29,645 nt of DNA from Desulfobulbus sp. (GCA_009782025.1 WQUQ01000081.1:1-29645), one strand, 5' to 3'; counted from the first letter of the stretch, positions 7,999 to 16,936 are shown. The notes: generated from the letters alone by a model not told the origin. Program-made: numbers and translations.

Positions 7999-9855
7999 TT
8001 ATTTGCTGCCGGCTGGGGTGGCGGTCAAGCCGGGTTTCCAGATCTGGCCGATGGCGATCTTGGCCAGTTTCTTCTGGCGGCCGTAGATCAGGTTGATGAG
8101 GGCGCGCGAGATGAATACCGACGAGTAGATCGAGGTCAGGATGCCCAGACAGTGCACCACGGCGAAGCCGCGCACCGGGCCGGAACCGAAGATGAGGAGC
8201 GCGAGGCCGGCGATCAGCGTGGTGATGTTGGAGTCGAGAATGGTGCCGAAGGCGCGCTCGTAGCCTTCGGCAATCGCCGCCTGGGGCGGCATGCCGGCGC
8301 GCAGTTCCTCGCGGATGCGCTCGTTGATGAGCACGTTGGCGTCGATGGCCATGCCCAGCGTCAGCGCGATGGCGGCGATGCCGGGCAGGGTCAGCGTCGC
8401 TTGCAGCAGCGACAACAGGGCGACCAGCAGCAGCAGGTTGGCCGACAGGGCGAGCGCCGAGACGACGCCGAACATCTGGTAATAGGCGATCATGAACAGG
8501 GCGATGGCGAGGAAGCCCCACAACGTCGAATGGAAGCCCTTCTTGATGCTCTCGGCGCCGAGCGAGGGGCCGATGGTGCGTTCCTCGATGATTTCCATCG
8601 GCGCGGCCAGCGCGCCGGAACGGATCAGGATGGCGAGATCATTGGTTTCCTGGGGCGAAAACCGGCCGGTGATCTGGAACTGGCTGGAAAATTCGCCCTG
8701 GATGGTGGCCACCGAAATGGCTTCGCCCTGGCCGCGATCAAAGAGGATGATGGCCATCCGCTTGTGCAGGTTCTCGCGGGTCACCTCGCGCATGATGCGC
8801 CCGCCGGCGGCGTCGAGTTCGACCGAGACGGCGGGCTGGTGGTTCTGGTCGAAGGTGGAACTGGCCTTGACGAAGCGGTCGCCGGTGAGCACGACCTGTT
8901 TTTTCACCGCGACCTTGGAGTCTCTGCCATCCCGGCCCCGGTCAGTGAAAAAATCGACGCCCGCCCCCGTGCCCGCTACCGTCGCGCTTTCATCCACCAG
9001 GCGCACTTCCAGCGTGGCGGTGCGGCCGATCATTTTCTTGGCCTCGGCGACATCCTGGATGCCGGGCAGTTGCACGACGATGCGATCCGCCCCCTGCTGC
9101 TGGATGACCGGCTCGGCCACGCCGAGTTCATTGACGCGATTGCCGAGCGTGGCGATGTTCTGCTTGAGGGCGGCCTCCTGGATTTCCTTTTTGGCTTGCG
9201 GCGTCAGCGTTGCCGTCAGCGTCAAATCGTTTTGCGTCAGCGCCAGTTCGCGCTGGCGGTCGGCGATCAGGGCGCGCGCCTTGTCGCGCCCTTCCGCGTC
9301 GTTGAACTTGATGACGATGCTGTCTTTGTCGCGGCTGATGCCGGCGTGCCGGATTTTCTTGTCGCGCAGTTGAATGCGCAGGTCGGCGGCGGTCGAGTCG
9401 AGACGCTTGGTCAGCGCCCCTTGCATGTCCACCTGCAACAGGAAGTGCACGCCGCCGCGCAGATCGAGGCCGAGATACATCGGCAGCGCGCCCAGGGCGG
9501 TCAGCCAGCGCGGCGAAGCCGACAGCAGATTGAGGGCGACCACGTATTGCGGATCGGTCTGGTCGGGGTTGAAGGCTTTTTCCAGCACGTCCCTGGCCTG
9601 CAACTGGATGTCCTCGGTGGCGAAGCGGGCCTTGACGCCAATGGCATCAAGCTGGATGCCGTTGTGGGCGATGCCGGCGCTTTTCAGGATTTCCTCGACG
9701 CGGTTGCGCGTGCTCTCGTCGACCTTGAGCGTGGCCTTGGCGCTGGAAACCTGCACGGCCGGCGATTCGCCGTAGAAGTTGGGCAGGGTGTAGATGAAAC
9801 CCAGCGCCAGCGAGATGGCGACGATGATGTATTTCCAGAGGGGGTAGCGATTCAT
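7999..9855 (-). CDS. secD: Protein translocase subunit SecD
   Basis: A 618-residue inner-membrane protein with the expected layout. The first helix is in MNRYPLWKYIIVAISLALG, then a large periplasmic region with LGLDLRGGVHFLLQVD (about residues 147-162) and the P1 head, then five C-terminal helices including GMAIDANVLINERIREEL. In SecDF the conserved Asp in the membrane block is used for proton flow. The start is fixed by MNRYPLWKY, typical of the family. Unusually, the sequence before the ATG (CTCTCGACTAAGCCC) contains no good Shine-Dalgarno, because a repeat element fills the gap to yajC (see 9862-9938). Confidence 0.97.
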   Translation of the reverse strand: MNRYPLWKYIIVAISLALGFIYTLPNFYGESPAVQVSSAKATLKVDESTRNRVEEILKSAGIAHNGIQLDAIGVKARFATEDIQLQARDVLEKAFNPDQTDPQYVVALNLLSASPRWLTALGALPMYLGLDLRGGVHFLLQVDMQGALTKRLDSTAADLRIQLRDKKIRHAGISRDKDSIVIKFNDAEGRDKARALIADRQRELALTQNDLTLTATLTPQAKKEIQEAALKQNIATLGNRVNELGVAEPVIQQQGADRIVVQLPGIQDVAEAKKMIGRTATLEVRLVDESATVAGTGAGVDFFTDRGRDGRDSKVAVKKQVVLTGDRFVKASSTFDQNHQPAVSVELDAAGGRIMREVTRENLHKRMAIILFDRGQGEAISVATIQGEFSSQFQITGRFSPQETNDLAILIRSGALAAPMEIIEERTIGPSLGAESIKKGFHSTLWGFLAIALFMIAYYQMFGVVSALALSANLLLLVALLSLLQATLTLPGIAAIALTLGMAIDANVLINERIREELRAGMPPQAAIAEGYERAFGTILDSNITTLIAGLALLIFGSGPVRGFAVVHCLGILTSIYSSVFISRALINLIYGRQKKLAKIAIGQIWKPGLTATPAGSK

Positions 9856-9861
9856 GGGCTT

Positions 9862-9938
9862 AGTCGAGAGTCGAGAGCGGGGGGAGTCGAGAGCGGGGGA
9901 GTCGAGAGAAGCAGTTCCCCAACTCTCGACTCTCGACT
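9862..9938. repeat. Tandem and inverted GTCGAGAG repeat between yajC and secD
   Basis: AGTCGAG(AG) recurs at 9862, 9869, 9885 and 9900 on the plus strand. Two copies are extended to the unit AGTCGAGAGCGGGGG (9869-9884 with an extra G, and 9885-9899). The right side, 9917-9938, is an inverted copy of the left end, matching 9862-9883 at 20 of 22 positions, so the element can fold into a long hairpin. It occupies nearly the whole 97-base yajC-secD gap and comes within 6 bases of the secD start codon. Composition is unlike the coding flanks. Similar GTCGAGAGTCGAGAG arrays occur as dispersed intergenic repeats in betaproteobacteria (recollection, not searched). Confidence 0.85.
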
Positions 9939-9952
9939 CTCCACTTAAAAAA

Positions 9953-10279
9953 TCACAAAGACTTCAGCGAACCTTTCGGCAGGACGATGCCGATGGCCGG
10001 TTTCTGGACGACGACTTCGGTGCCTTCGGCGATTTCGAGGGTGACGTAGGCATCGCCGACCTTGGTGATGCGGCCGACCAGGCCGCCGCCGGTGACGACT
10101 TCATCGCCTTTTTGCAGGGCGGCGATCAGCGTCTTGTGTTCCTTGGCCTTCTTCATCTGCGGGCGGATCATCAGGAACCACAGCACGACGAAGATCAGAA
10201 TCATCGGCAGCAACTGCATGAAGCCGCCGGTCGGGTCGGGAGTGCCGCCAGCGGTCTGGGCGTGGGCAAGGCTAATCAT
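9953..10279 (-). CDS. yajC: Sec translocase accessory subunit YajC
   Basis: A small inner-membrane protein that associates with SecD-SecF. It has 108 residues: a short N-terminal periplasmic stretch, one helix at about residues 21-38 (MQLLPMILIFVVLWFLMI), the conserved RPQMKKAKEHK just inside, then the soluble domain with GDEVVTGGGLVGRI. The ATG at 10279 has CGGAG about 9 bases upstream. It lies between tgt and secD in the classic order. Confidence 0.95.
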   Translation of the reverse strand: MISLAHAQTAGGTPDPTGGFMQLLPMILIFVVLWFLMIRPQMKKAKEHKTLIAALQKGDEVVTGGGLVGRITKVGDAYVTLEIAEGTEVVVQKPAIGIVLPKGSLKSL

Positions 10280-10333
10280 GGGGAATATCTCCGAATAACG
10301 AAAAAGCAGACGAAAAAAGCAGAACGCGCAATT

Positions 10334-12491
<2,158 letters not shown>

Positions 12492-12553
12492 GGCAGGCGG
12501 CGGCGATTCGCGCGATACGCGACTGGAATAGCCGGAATGGAGCAAAGAGGCGA

Positions 12554-12583
12554 ATGATACGGGGGAGGGCGGCGAAGAATCAA
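12554..12583 (-). promoter_or_regulatory. Candidate sigma70-type promoter for queA-tgt-yajC-secDF
   Basis: On the minus strand, TTGATT (12583-12578, 4 of 6 to the -35 consensus) is separated by 18 bases from TATCAT (12559-12554, 5 of 6 to the -10). Transcription would start near 12547, giving a leader of about 55 bases to the queA ATG. The site lies just outside the left end of the MITE-like element. Confidence 0.4.
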
Positions 12584-12599
12584 TCGCCGGGGTTGAACT

Positions 12600-12737
12600 C
12601 AGGACAATCGGATGAATCTGATTGTCATGACGGAAGGCTGTGCCAAGGCACAACGTCAACTCCCTCGCCCCGCTTGGCGGGGAGAGGGGGCGCTCCCGGC
12701 CTTTGCCGAAGCCGATGACGTTCATGCGATTGCCCTG
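12600..12737. mobile_element. 138-bp MITE-like element with terminal inverted repeats and flanking 10-bp direct repeats
   Basis: The left end CAGGACAATCGGATGAA (12600-12616) matches the reverse complement of the right end (12721-12737; CAGGGCAATCGCATGAA) at 15 of 17 positions. The perfect 10-bp direct repeat GGGTTGAACT abuts both ends (12590-12599 and 12738-12747), as a target-site duplication would. GTCAT blocks continue the symmetry inward. The centre holds a hairpin with CCCTCGCCCCGC (12662-12673) against GCGGGGAGAGGG (12677-12688), one mismatch. There is no coding capacity, so any transposition would need a transposase supplied elsewhere. It fills the gap between the divergent queA operon and yfiR. 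Confidence 0.72.
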
Positions 12738-12766
12738 GGGTTGAACTTGGCGGTTGAACGAAAACG

Positions 12767-13390
12767 ATGCTGTCGCTAAGATTCACCATTTACTTCAGGC
12801 CGGCGCCCACGGTGTCTCGTCGCTTGATTCTCTCCCTGAAAGCCCTCGTGCATCGCCTGTTGCTTCCCATCGCCCTGATCCTGCTCGGCGGCCTCGCCGT
12901 GGCTGATGCGCCGCGCAGCGCATCGCCCGATGCGGCCAGCGCGCACGTTGACCGCGTCGTCGCGGGGATCATGGGCTATGCCCGCTGGCCGACGCAGCCG
13001 GAAACCTATCGCTTCTGCGTGGCGGGCAAGGCGCGCTACCTGCACGTCGGGCGGGACGATCCGGCGCAGGTGGCGGAATACCCGGTCAGCGTGCGCAACC
13101 TGACAGGCGACGAAACCGGCTGGGCCGCGGCTTGCGATGTGCTCTACATCGGCGGCGTGACGCCGGCGCAGCGCGGCAATCTGCTGGCCGAGGCCGTTGG
13201 CAAGCCGGTGCTGACCATCAGCGAGGGCGATAGCGAGTGCGCCGAAACCAGCATGTTCTGCCTGGCCGTGCAGGGCAGCGAAGTCGGCCTGTTGGCCAAC
13301 CTCGATGCGATTTCGCGCAGCGGCATTCGGATCAATCCGAAGGTATTGCAACTGGCGCGCCGGAAACCGAGCAGGGAACGAGCGGAATGA
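12767..13390 (+). CDS. yfiR: YfiR-family periplasmic repressor of diguanylate cyclase
   Basis: A 207-residue exported protein of the YfiR (DUF4154) family. A basic N-terminus and hydrophobic stretch (about residues 27-45) form a signal peptide. Four cysteines, C84, C123, C158 and C165, have the same spacing (39 and 7) as the two disulfide pairs of Pseudomonas YfiR. In that system YfiR holds the cyclase YfiN off in the periplasm until redox or envelope stress releases it. The ATG at 12767 is the first in-frame start but lacks a good ribosome binding site; GTG codons at 12812 or 12848 are alternatives that would shorten the pre-signal region. Its stop overlaps the next start (ATGA at 13387). 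Confidence 0.85.
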   Translation: MLSLRFTIYFRPAPTVSRRLILSLKALVHRLLLPIALILLGGLAVADAPRSASPDAASAHVDRVVAGIMGYARWPTQPETYRFCVAGKARYLHVGRDDPAQVAEYPVSVRNLTGDETGWAAACDVLYIGGVTPAQRGNLLAEAVGKPVLTISEGDSECAETSMFCLAVQGSEVGLLANLDAISRSGIRINPKVLQLARRKPSRERAE

Positions 13391-14658
13391 CCGACCAACA
13401 GACGCCGACGCTGGCCAGCGTCCTGCATCGCTCGAACCTGCATATCGTGCTGATCTCGGTGTCGCTGGCCGGCATCTCGCTGTTCGTGTTGAGCATGATC
13501 GCGCTGCGTTCCTACATGCTGGACAATCTCACCCTGTCGGCGCGCTCGATAGCCTACGCGGTCGAGGCGGCGGTGGTTTTCGGCGACCGTGAGGCGACGG
13601 CCGAGGCGCTTGAGCAGATCGTTGCCAATCGGTCGGTTGCCACGGCTCGCGTGTTCGACGGCAAAGGTCAGGAAATGGCTTCTTGGCAGGCCCCGGAGCG
13701 CGGTGGATGGACGCCGCTGGAAAGGTTGATGGCCAGTATTTTTCTCGATCGAACGATCGTCGAGCCGATTCACAACACAGGCTATGACACGGCCCATGAC
13801 AAGGCGCACGATGTTGGCGTCGTCAAGCTGGGTGGCTCCGGGCACGATCTCCTGATCTTCGTGCTGGTCGTGCTGCTGTGCGGGCTGGCTTCCCTGGTAC
13901 TGTGCGGCGGCGTCGCCTGGCATTTGTCCCGGCGCGCCAGCATGAAAATCGTCGAACCCTTGCATCGTCTGGCGGCCGTCACGGCTGCGGCAAGGCGCGA
14001 ACAGCAGTTCGGAGCGCGCGTCAAGCCGGCGGCGATCGCCGAACTCAAGAGTCTCGGCGACGACTTCAATGCCCTGCTGGCCGAACTGGCCTCCTGGCAG
14101 GAACAAATGAACAACCATAACGCCATGCTTGCCCACCAGGCCAATCATGACCCGCTGACCGGCCTGGCCAATCGCGCGCATTTTGAAGCCTGCCTCGATC
14201 AGGCGTTGAAAATAATGGGCAACAGCGGCGGTCATGCCGCGCTGTTTTTCATCGACGCCGACCGTTTCAAGGCGATCAACGACGAACTGGGCCATGAGAT
14301 CGGCGACATCGTCTTGTGCGTCATCGCCAAACGCTTGCGCGCCAAGGTCCGGGAAGGCGATCTGGTCGCCCGCCTGGGCGGCGATGAATTCGCTGTGCTG
14401 CTGTTTCCGCTGGGTGATCTGGCGCAAGCCAAGCGCATCGCCAGCAGCATGCTGGAGAGCATGACCGAACCGATCAAACTGCCATCGGGCATGGCGCTCA
14501 ACCTGTCGCTGAGCATTGGCATTGCCTTTTTCCCGGACCATGCGACCGATGTGGCGGGCTTGCTGAAAAAGGCCGACGCCGCCATGTACCAGTCGAAACG
14601 CGCCGGCCGCGGCCTTTATTCTGTCGCTCCCCCGGCGGGGCGCGACTCGGGTTTTTAG
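13387..14658 (+). CDS. yfiN: Membrane diguanylate cyclase, YfiN/TpbB-like (CHASE8-HAMP-GGDEF)
   Basis: Makes cyclic-di-GMP from two GTP. It has 423 residues from the ATG overlapping the yfiR stop; the frame is open to 13237, but that part only shadows yfiR. The first helix is at about residues 19-41. A periplasmic CHASE8-like sensor follows (SIAYAVEAAVVFGDREATAEAL), then a second helix at about 155-178, a HAMP-like linker, and the GGDEF domain from about 250 (NHDPLTGLANR). The active site GGDEF is at 331-335 and an inhibitory I-site, R322-E-G-D325, lies five residues before it. Both are intact, so the enzyme is probably active and product-inhibited. The genes on either side are yfiR and a yfiB-like lipoprotein. 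Confidence 0.9.
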   Translation: MTDQQTPTLASVLHRSNLHIVLISVSLAGISLFVLSMIALRSYMLDNLTLSARSIAYAVEAAVVFGDREATAEALEQIVANRSVATARVFDGKGQEMASWQAPERGGWTPLERLMASIFLDRTIVEPIHNTGYDTAHDKAHDVGVVKLGGSGHDLLIFVLVVLLCGLASLVLCGGVAWHLSRRASMKIVEPLHRLAAVTAAARREQQFGARVKPAAIAELKSLGDDFNALLAELASWQEQMNNHNAMLAHQANHDPLTGLANRAHFEACLDQALKIMGNSGGHAALFFIDADRFKAINDELGHEIGDIVLCVIAKRLRAKVREGDLVARLGGDEFAVLLFPLGDLAQAKRIASSMLESMTEPIKLPSGMALNLSLSIGIAFFPDHATDVAGLLKKADAAMYQSKRAGRGLYSVAPPAGRDSGF

Positions 14659-14672
14659 AGGAGAGTATCGTG

Positions 14673-15179
14673 ATGCGAAAGTTATATTTCTTGTTCGGCT
14701 TGTGGCTGGCCCTGTTCGCTCTGTCGGGTTGTCAGACGCCGCCGCCCGCGCCTGAGCCTGAACAGAAAACCGGCCTGTCGGCGGCGCAAGTGGCAGCCCT
14801 CAAACAGGAAGGCTTTGTTGAATCGGACGAGGGTTGGGAATTCAGCGCCTCGGAGAAACTGCTGTTCGGAGCAAACGAAGCGACGCTGGCCCAGAACGCC
14901 CAAGAAGCGGTGGGGCGCATCGCGCACCTGTTGATCAAACAGGAATTGCCGACCATTCGCGTCGATGGCCACACCGACGCCACGGGCAGCGTCAGCTACA
15001 ACGATCAGTTATCGTTGCGCCGGGCGCAGGCGGTAGCCGATGCTCTCGTTGCCGCCGGCATGTCGGCGAGCGGCATCACCGTGCGCGGCCTGGGCAGCCG
15101 AGCGCCGGTCGCCAGCAATCAGACAGCCGAGGGGCGCTCGCAAAACCGCCGCGTCGTGCTGGTCATTCTCGGCAACTGA
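14673..15179 (+). CDS. yfiB: OmpA-domain outer-membrane lipoprotein, YfiB-like
   Basis: A 168-residue lipoprotein. Its signal peptide ends in the lipobox LSGC (FALSGCQT), followed by a Pro-rich linker PPPAPEPEQ. The OmpA C-terminal peptidoglycan-binding domain occupies about residues 60-168, with VDGHTDATGS, LSLRRAQAVADAL, GLGSRAPVASN and the end RSQNRRVVLVI. In the Pseudomonas YfiBNR system the outer-membrane YfiB sequesters YfiR and so activates YfiN. AGAGGAG lies about 9 bases before ATG 14673; an adjacent in-frame GTG at 14670 could also be used. It follows yfiN by 14 bases. No C-terminal coding sequence is missing. Confidence 0.87.
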   Translation: MRKLYFLFGLWLALFALSGCQTPPPAPEPEQKTGLSAAQVAALKQEGFVESDEGWEFSASEKLLFGANEATLAQNAQEAVGRIAHLLIKQELPTIRVDGHTDATGSVSYNDQLSLRRAQAVADALVAAGMSASGITVRGLGSRAPVASNQTAEGRSQNRRVVLVILGN

Positions 15180-15229
15180 AGGCAGCCTCCGGAGACCACG
15201 GGCTTGACAGGGGTGGGGGAGAGCAACAT

Positions 15230-15847
15230 CTATATCCCGATGTACTGCCGGCGCAGCGCCGCCCGCGTCTTCTCGACCTTCGCCCTGATGACACAGCCCG
15301 TAACGTGGTCATTGATGAGTCCCATGGCCTGCATGAAGGCATATACCGTTGTCGGGCCGACGAATTTCCAGCCGCGCTTTTTTAATTCCTTCGCGAGCAG
15401 GATGGATTCCGCCGATGTTGAAGCGGTCTGCGGTTCTGAATTCTTGGCCGGGTCGGGTTCGTAACGCCAGATAAAAGCTGCCAGCGAGCCTTTTTCAGCG
15501 ACCAGTTCCAGCGCCCGTTGCGCATTGTTGATGGTCGCCTCGATCTTGCCGCGATGGCGAACGATGCCTGCGTCTTTCATCAACCGTTCAACATCGCGCC
15601 TGCCGAATTCGGCAACACGATTGAAATCGAAGTTGCAGAAGGCGGCACGAAAATGATCGCGCTTGGCGAGAATGGTCCGCCAGCTCAAACCCGACTGAAA
15701 TCCCTCCAGGCACAATTTCTCGAAAAGGCGATGATCGTCGGTCACCGGGAAGCCCCATTCGCTGTCGTGGTAATGGAGAAAATCGGGCGCCGCGACACAC
15801 CAGCGGCAGCGCGCCTGGCCGTCTGGGCCAGCTATCGTCGTGTTCAT
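15230..15847 (-). CDS. tag: DNA-3-methyladenine glycosylase I
   Basis: Removes 3-methyladenine from alkylated DNA, opening base-excision repair. It has 205 residues from ATG 15847, where GAGGA lies 5 bases upstream. A TTG 9 codons earlier overlaps the upstream gene's stop but has no such site. The zinc ligands C14, H27, H181 and C185 and the pocket residues Y26, E48 and W56 align by spacing with E. coli Tag (C4, H17, H175, C179, Y16, E38, W46). LCLEGFQSGLSW is the family signature. It lies 23 bases downstream of the GNAT toxin gene on the same strand and converges on yfiB with no evident terminator between them. Confidence 0.94.
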   Translation of the reverse strand: MNTTIAGPDGQARCRWCVAAPDFLHYHDSEWGFPVTDDHRLFEKLCLEGFQSGLSWRTILAKRDHFRAAFCNFDFNRVAEFGRRDVERLMKDAGIVRHRGKIEATINNAQRALELVAEKGSLAAFIWRYEPDPAKNSEPQTASTSAESILLAKELKKRGWKFVGPTTVYAFMQAMGLINDHVTGCVIRAKVEKTRAALRRQYIGI

Positions 15848-15870
15848 GAAATCCTCATGAGCATGGCCGT

Positions 15871-16356
15871 TCAAGGTTCCGTGACGCTGACCGGCAAGAA
15901 CAGCAAGAGCGCGTTATCGGGGGATGCCTGAAAGCCCAGGCGTTGATAGTAGCCGGCGGCTTCTGCGTCGATGGCATCGACGAAAAGGCCGATTCCGCCC
16001 GCCTCCGTGTGGATTTTCCGTGCGCGCGTCAGCGCATTGACCAGTAGCAGATCGCCCAGACCTTTGCCCTGATAGCGCAGATCAACCGCCAAACGCCCCA
16101 GGCGCACGCCGGGAATGCGGCGCGGCAGTTTTTTGCGCCAGGCGCTCGGCAAGCTCTGATTTTCCAACTCTGCCAAAGTCAGCGCGTAAAAGCCGCAGAT
16201 GCGGTCAGGTGCCTCTTCGAGGATGGCGACGAAAGTTTTTGACAGCCCCCTGTCCTGATGCTGGCGCGCGACCTGCCGCAGCCAGTCGTTCAATTCCTGG
16301 CGACCACAGTCAAAATCCTGTCGGTCATGGCTGCCAGTCAAAGGCAGTATCTGCAT
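15871..16356 (-). CDS. GNAT-family acetyltransferase toxin (TacT/AtaT-like)
   Basis: A 161-residue GNAT protein beginning MQILPLTGSHDRQDFDCGRQ and then ELNDWL, the N-terminal pattern of tRNA-acetylating GNAT toxins that pair with DUF1778 antitoxins. The acetyl-CoA loop is LAVDLRYQGKGLGDLLL (Q96-G-K-G-L-G101), and the likely catalytic tyrosine is in GYYQRLGF (Y136/Y137). Known members acetylate the amino acid on charged tRNA and stop translation. The start is at ATG 16356, overlapping the antitoxin gene by 32 bases; the longer open frame to 16407 lacks family similarity. Coupling to the antitoxin and the matching families make a toxin role likely, but the target tRNA cannot be read from the sequence. 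Confidence 0.85.
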   Translation of the reverse strand: MQILPLTGSHDRQDFDCGRQELNDWLRQVARQHQDRGLSKTFVAILEEAPDRICGFYALTLAELENQSLPSAWRKKLPRRIPGVRLGRLAVDLRYQGKGLGDLLLVNALTRARKIHTEAGGIGLFVDAIDAEAAGYYQRLGFQASPDNALLLFLPVSVTEP

Positions 16357-16639
16357 TATCCAGTCTGGCTTTTTGGTAACGGGCAAGGGTGGCTTTGAGC
16401 CTGGCACTGGGTTTGCCCGGGTTTTCCATCAAGTCGAGCAGCCAGTTCCAGTCACGCGGCGAAAGACGGATGACTTCTTCCCGCTCGATGACCTCGCGGG
16501 CTTCTTTCAAGGCGGCTTGCACCAGAAATTGATTGACCGTGGCGCCCGTGAGTTCAGCAGCGCGGCACAATGTTTCATAAACTTCGCGGGGAACCCGTGC
16601 GCCGATGCGATCTTGTTTGCTGGCGGTAGCGGTGCTCAT
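16325..16639 (-). CDS. DUF1778 antitoxin (TacA-like ribbon-helix-helix)
   Basis: A 104-residue protein. The N-terminal part (SKQDRIGARVPREVYETL, then CRAAELTGATVNQFLVQAAL) is a ribbon-helix-helix DNA-binding region typical of DUF1778 antitoxins. The acidic, Trp-containing C-terminus (LSPRDWNWLLDLMENPGKPS) is the part that wraps the GNAT toxin in known pairs. The start is at ATG 16639, with GGACG about 7 bases upstream. The longer frame to 16900 runs through the promoter and an unrelated regulator remnant and is rejected. A promoter with a dyad operator lies just upstream, consistent with autoregulation by the complex (inference). Confidence 0.87.
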   Translation of the reverse strand: MSTATASKQDRIGARVPREVYETLCRAAELTGATVNQFLVQAALKEAREVIEREEVIRLSPRDWNWLLDLMENPGKPSARLKATLARYQKARLDNADTAFDWQP

Positions 16640-16669
16640 TTTTTGCGTCCATTGGGTTGCCGTGATTTG

Positions 16670-16695
16670 AGTATAGCATTGGCGCCATTTTGGCG
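16670..16695 (-). promoter_or_regulatory. Probable promoter and dyad operator of the toxin-antitoxin operon
   Basis: On the minus strand TATACT (16675-16670; 5 of 6) forms a -10 box about 30 bases before the antitoxin ATG. Just upstream lies the dyad CGCCATTTTGGCG (16683-16695), overlapping TGGCGCCA, in the -10/-35 spacer where an antitoxin would be expected to bind. The -35 itself (TGTCGC or CTGTCG) is weak. Confidence 0.45.
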
Positions 16696-16703
16696 ACAGA
16701 TGG

Positions 16704-16778
16704 CTGGCCCCGCGCAAACAACGCCCGGTACGCGCCGGGCGATGTGCGGTAGGCCCGGCTGAAATGCTGGCGCAGGGC
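16704..16778 (-). pseudogene. Remnant of an AraC-type regulator HTH domain
   Basis: The minus strand reads ALRQHFSRAYRTSPGAYRAL then FARGQ. This matches the last helix region of AraC/XylS C-terminal domains (pattern LRxxFxRxxGxSPxxYRxxF). The preceding residues in the same frame (SPPANYQAKCNG) do not continue the domain and no full-length gene surrounds it, so only about 25 codons survive. The fragment lies directly upstream of the toxin-antitoxin promoter. It is probably what is left of a regulator gene eroded or cut by insertion of the islet. The family assignment rests on a short stretch. Confidence 0.5.
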
Positions 16779-16888
16779 GCCGTTGCATTTTGCCTGGTAA
16801 TTCGCTGGGGGTGAATTTCGGCTTCGTTCGTCGCCGCCGGTTGATCTGGCTTCAGCTTGCTTCGCCCTGCCGCGCGCGGTGGCAAATC

Positions 16889-16897
16889 TGCTAAAAT
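16889..16897 (+). promoter_or_regulatory. Probable extended -10 promoter for ndk and downstream genes
   Basis: TGCTAAAAT combines an extended TGn with TAAAAT (5 of 6), 39 bases before the ndk ATG. No good -35 is seen, which is common for extended -10 promoters. It would drive ndk and possibly the following overlapping genes. Confidence 0.4.
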
Positions 16898-16936
16898 CAT
16901 TCATTTTTCAACTCTCTAGCTTCGCGGAGCAATCAA

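Noticed and set aside
9862..9938. Possible CRISPR-like repeat array
   Set aside because: Units are 9-16 bases with no regular unique spacers and an inverted copy; no cas genes in the window.
7198..9948. 916-residue plus-strand open frame across secF and secD
   Set aside because: Lies antisense to two clear Sec genes. Long antisense frames are expected at this GC content, and its His/Asp/Gly/Arg-rich protein has no recognisable domains.
12492..12725. N-terminal 78-residue extension of queA
   Set aside because: Passes through the MITE-like element, has no family match and ends at the normal QueA start [14 protein letters not shown].
12600..12737. Riboswitch or attenuator leader for yfiR
   Set aside because: The symmetric terminal repeats and flanking direct repeat fit a mobile element better, and no known riboswitch core was recognised.
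15180..15229. Terminator between convergent yfiB and tag
   Set aside because: No stem-loop with a T-run found; only the short CTCCGGAG palindrome is present.
16640..16900. Upstream extension of the antitoxin frame
   Set aside because: Covers the promoter and the AraC remnant region; the DUF1778 domain begins only at ATG 16639.
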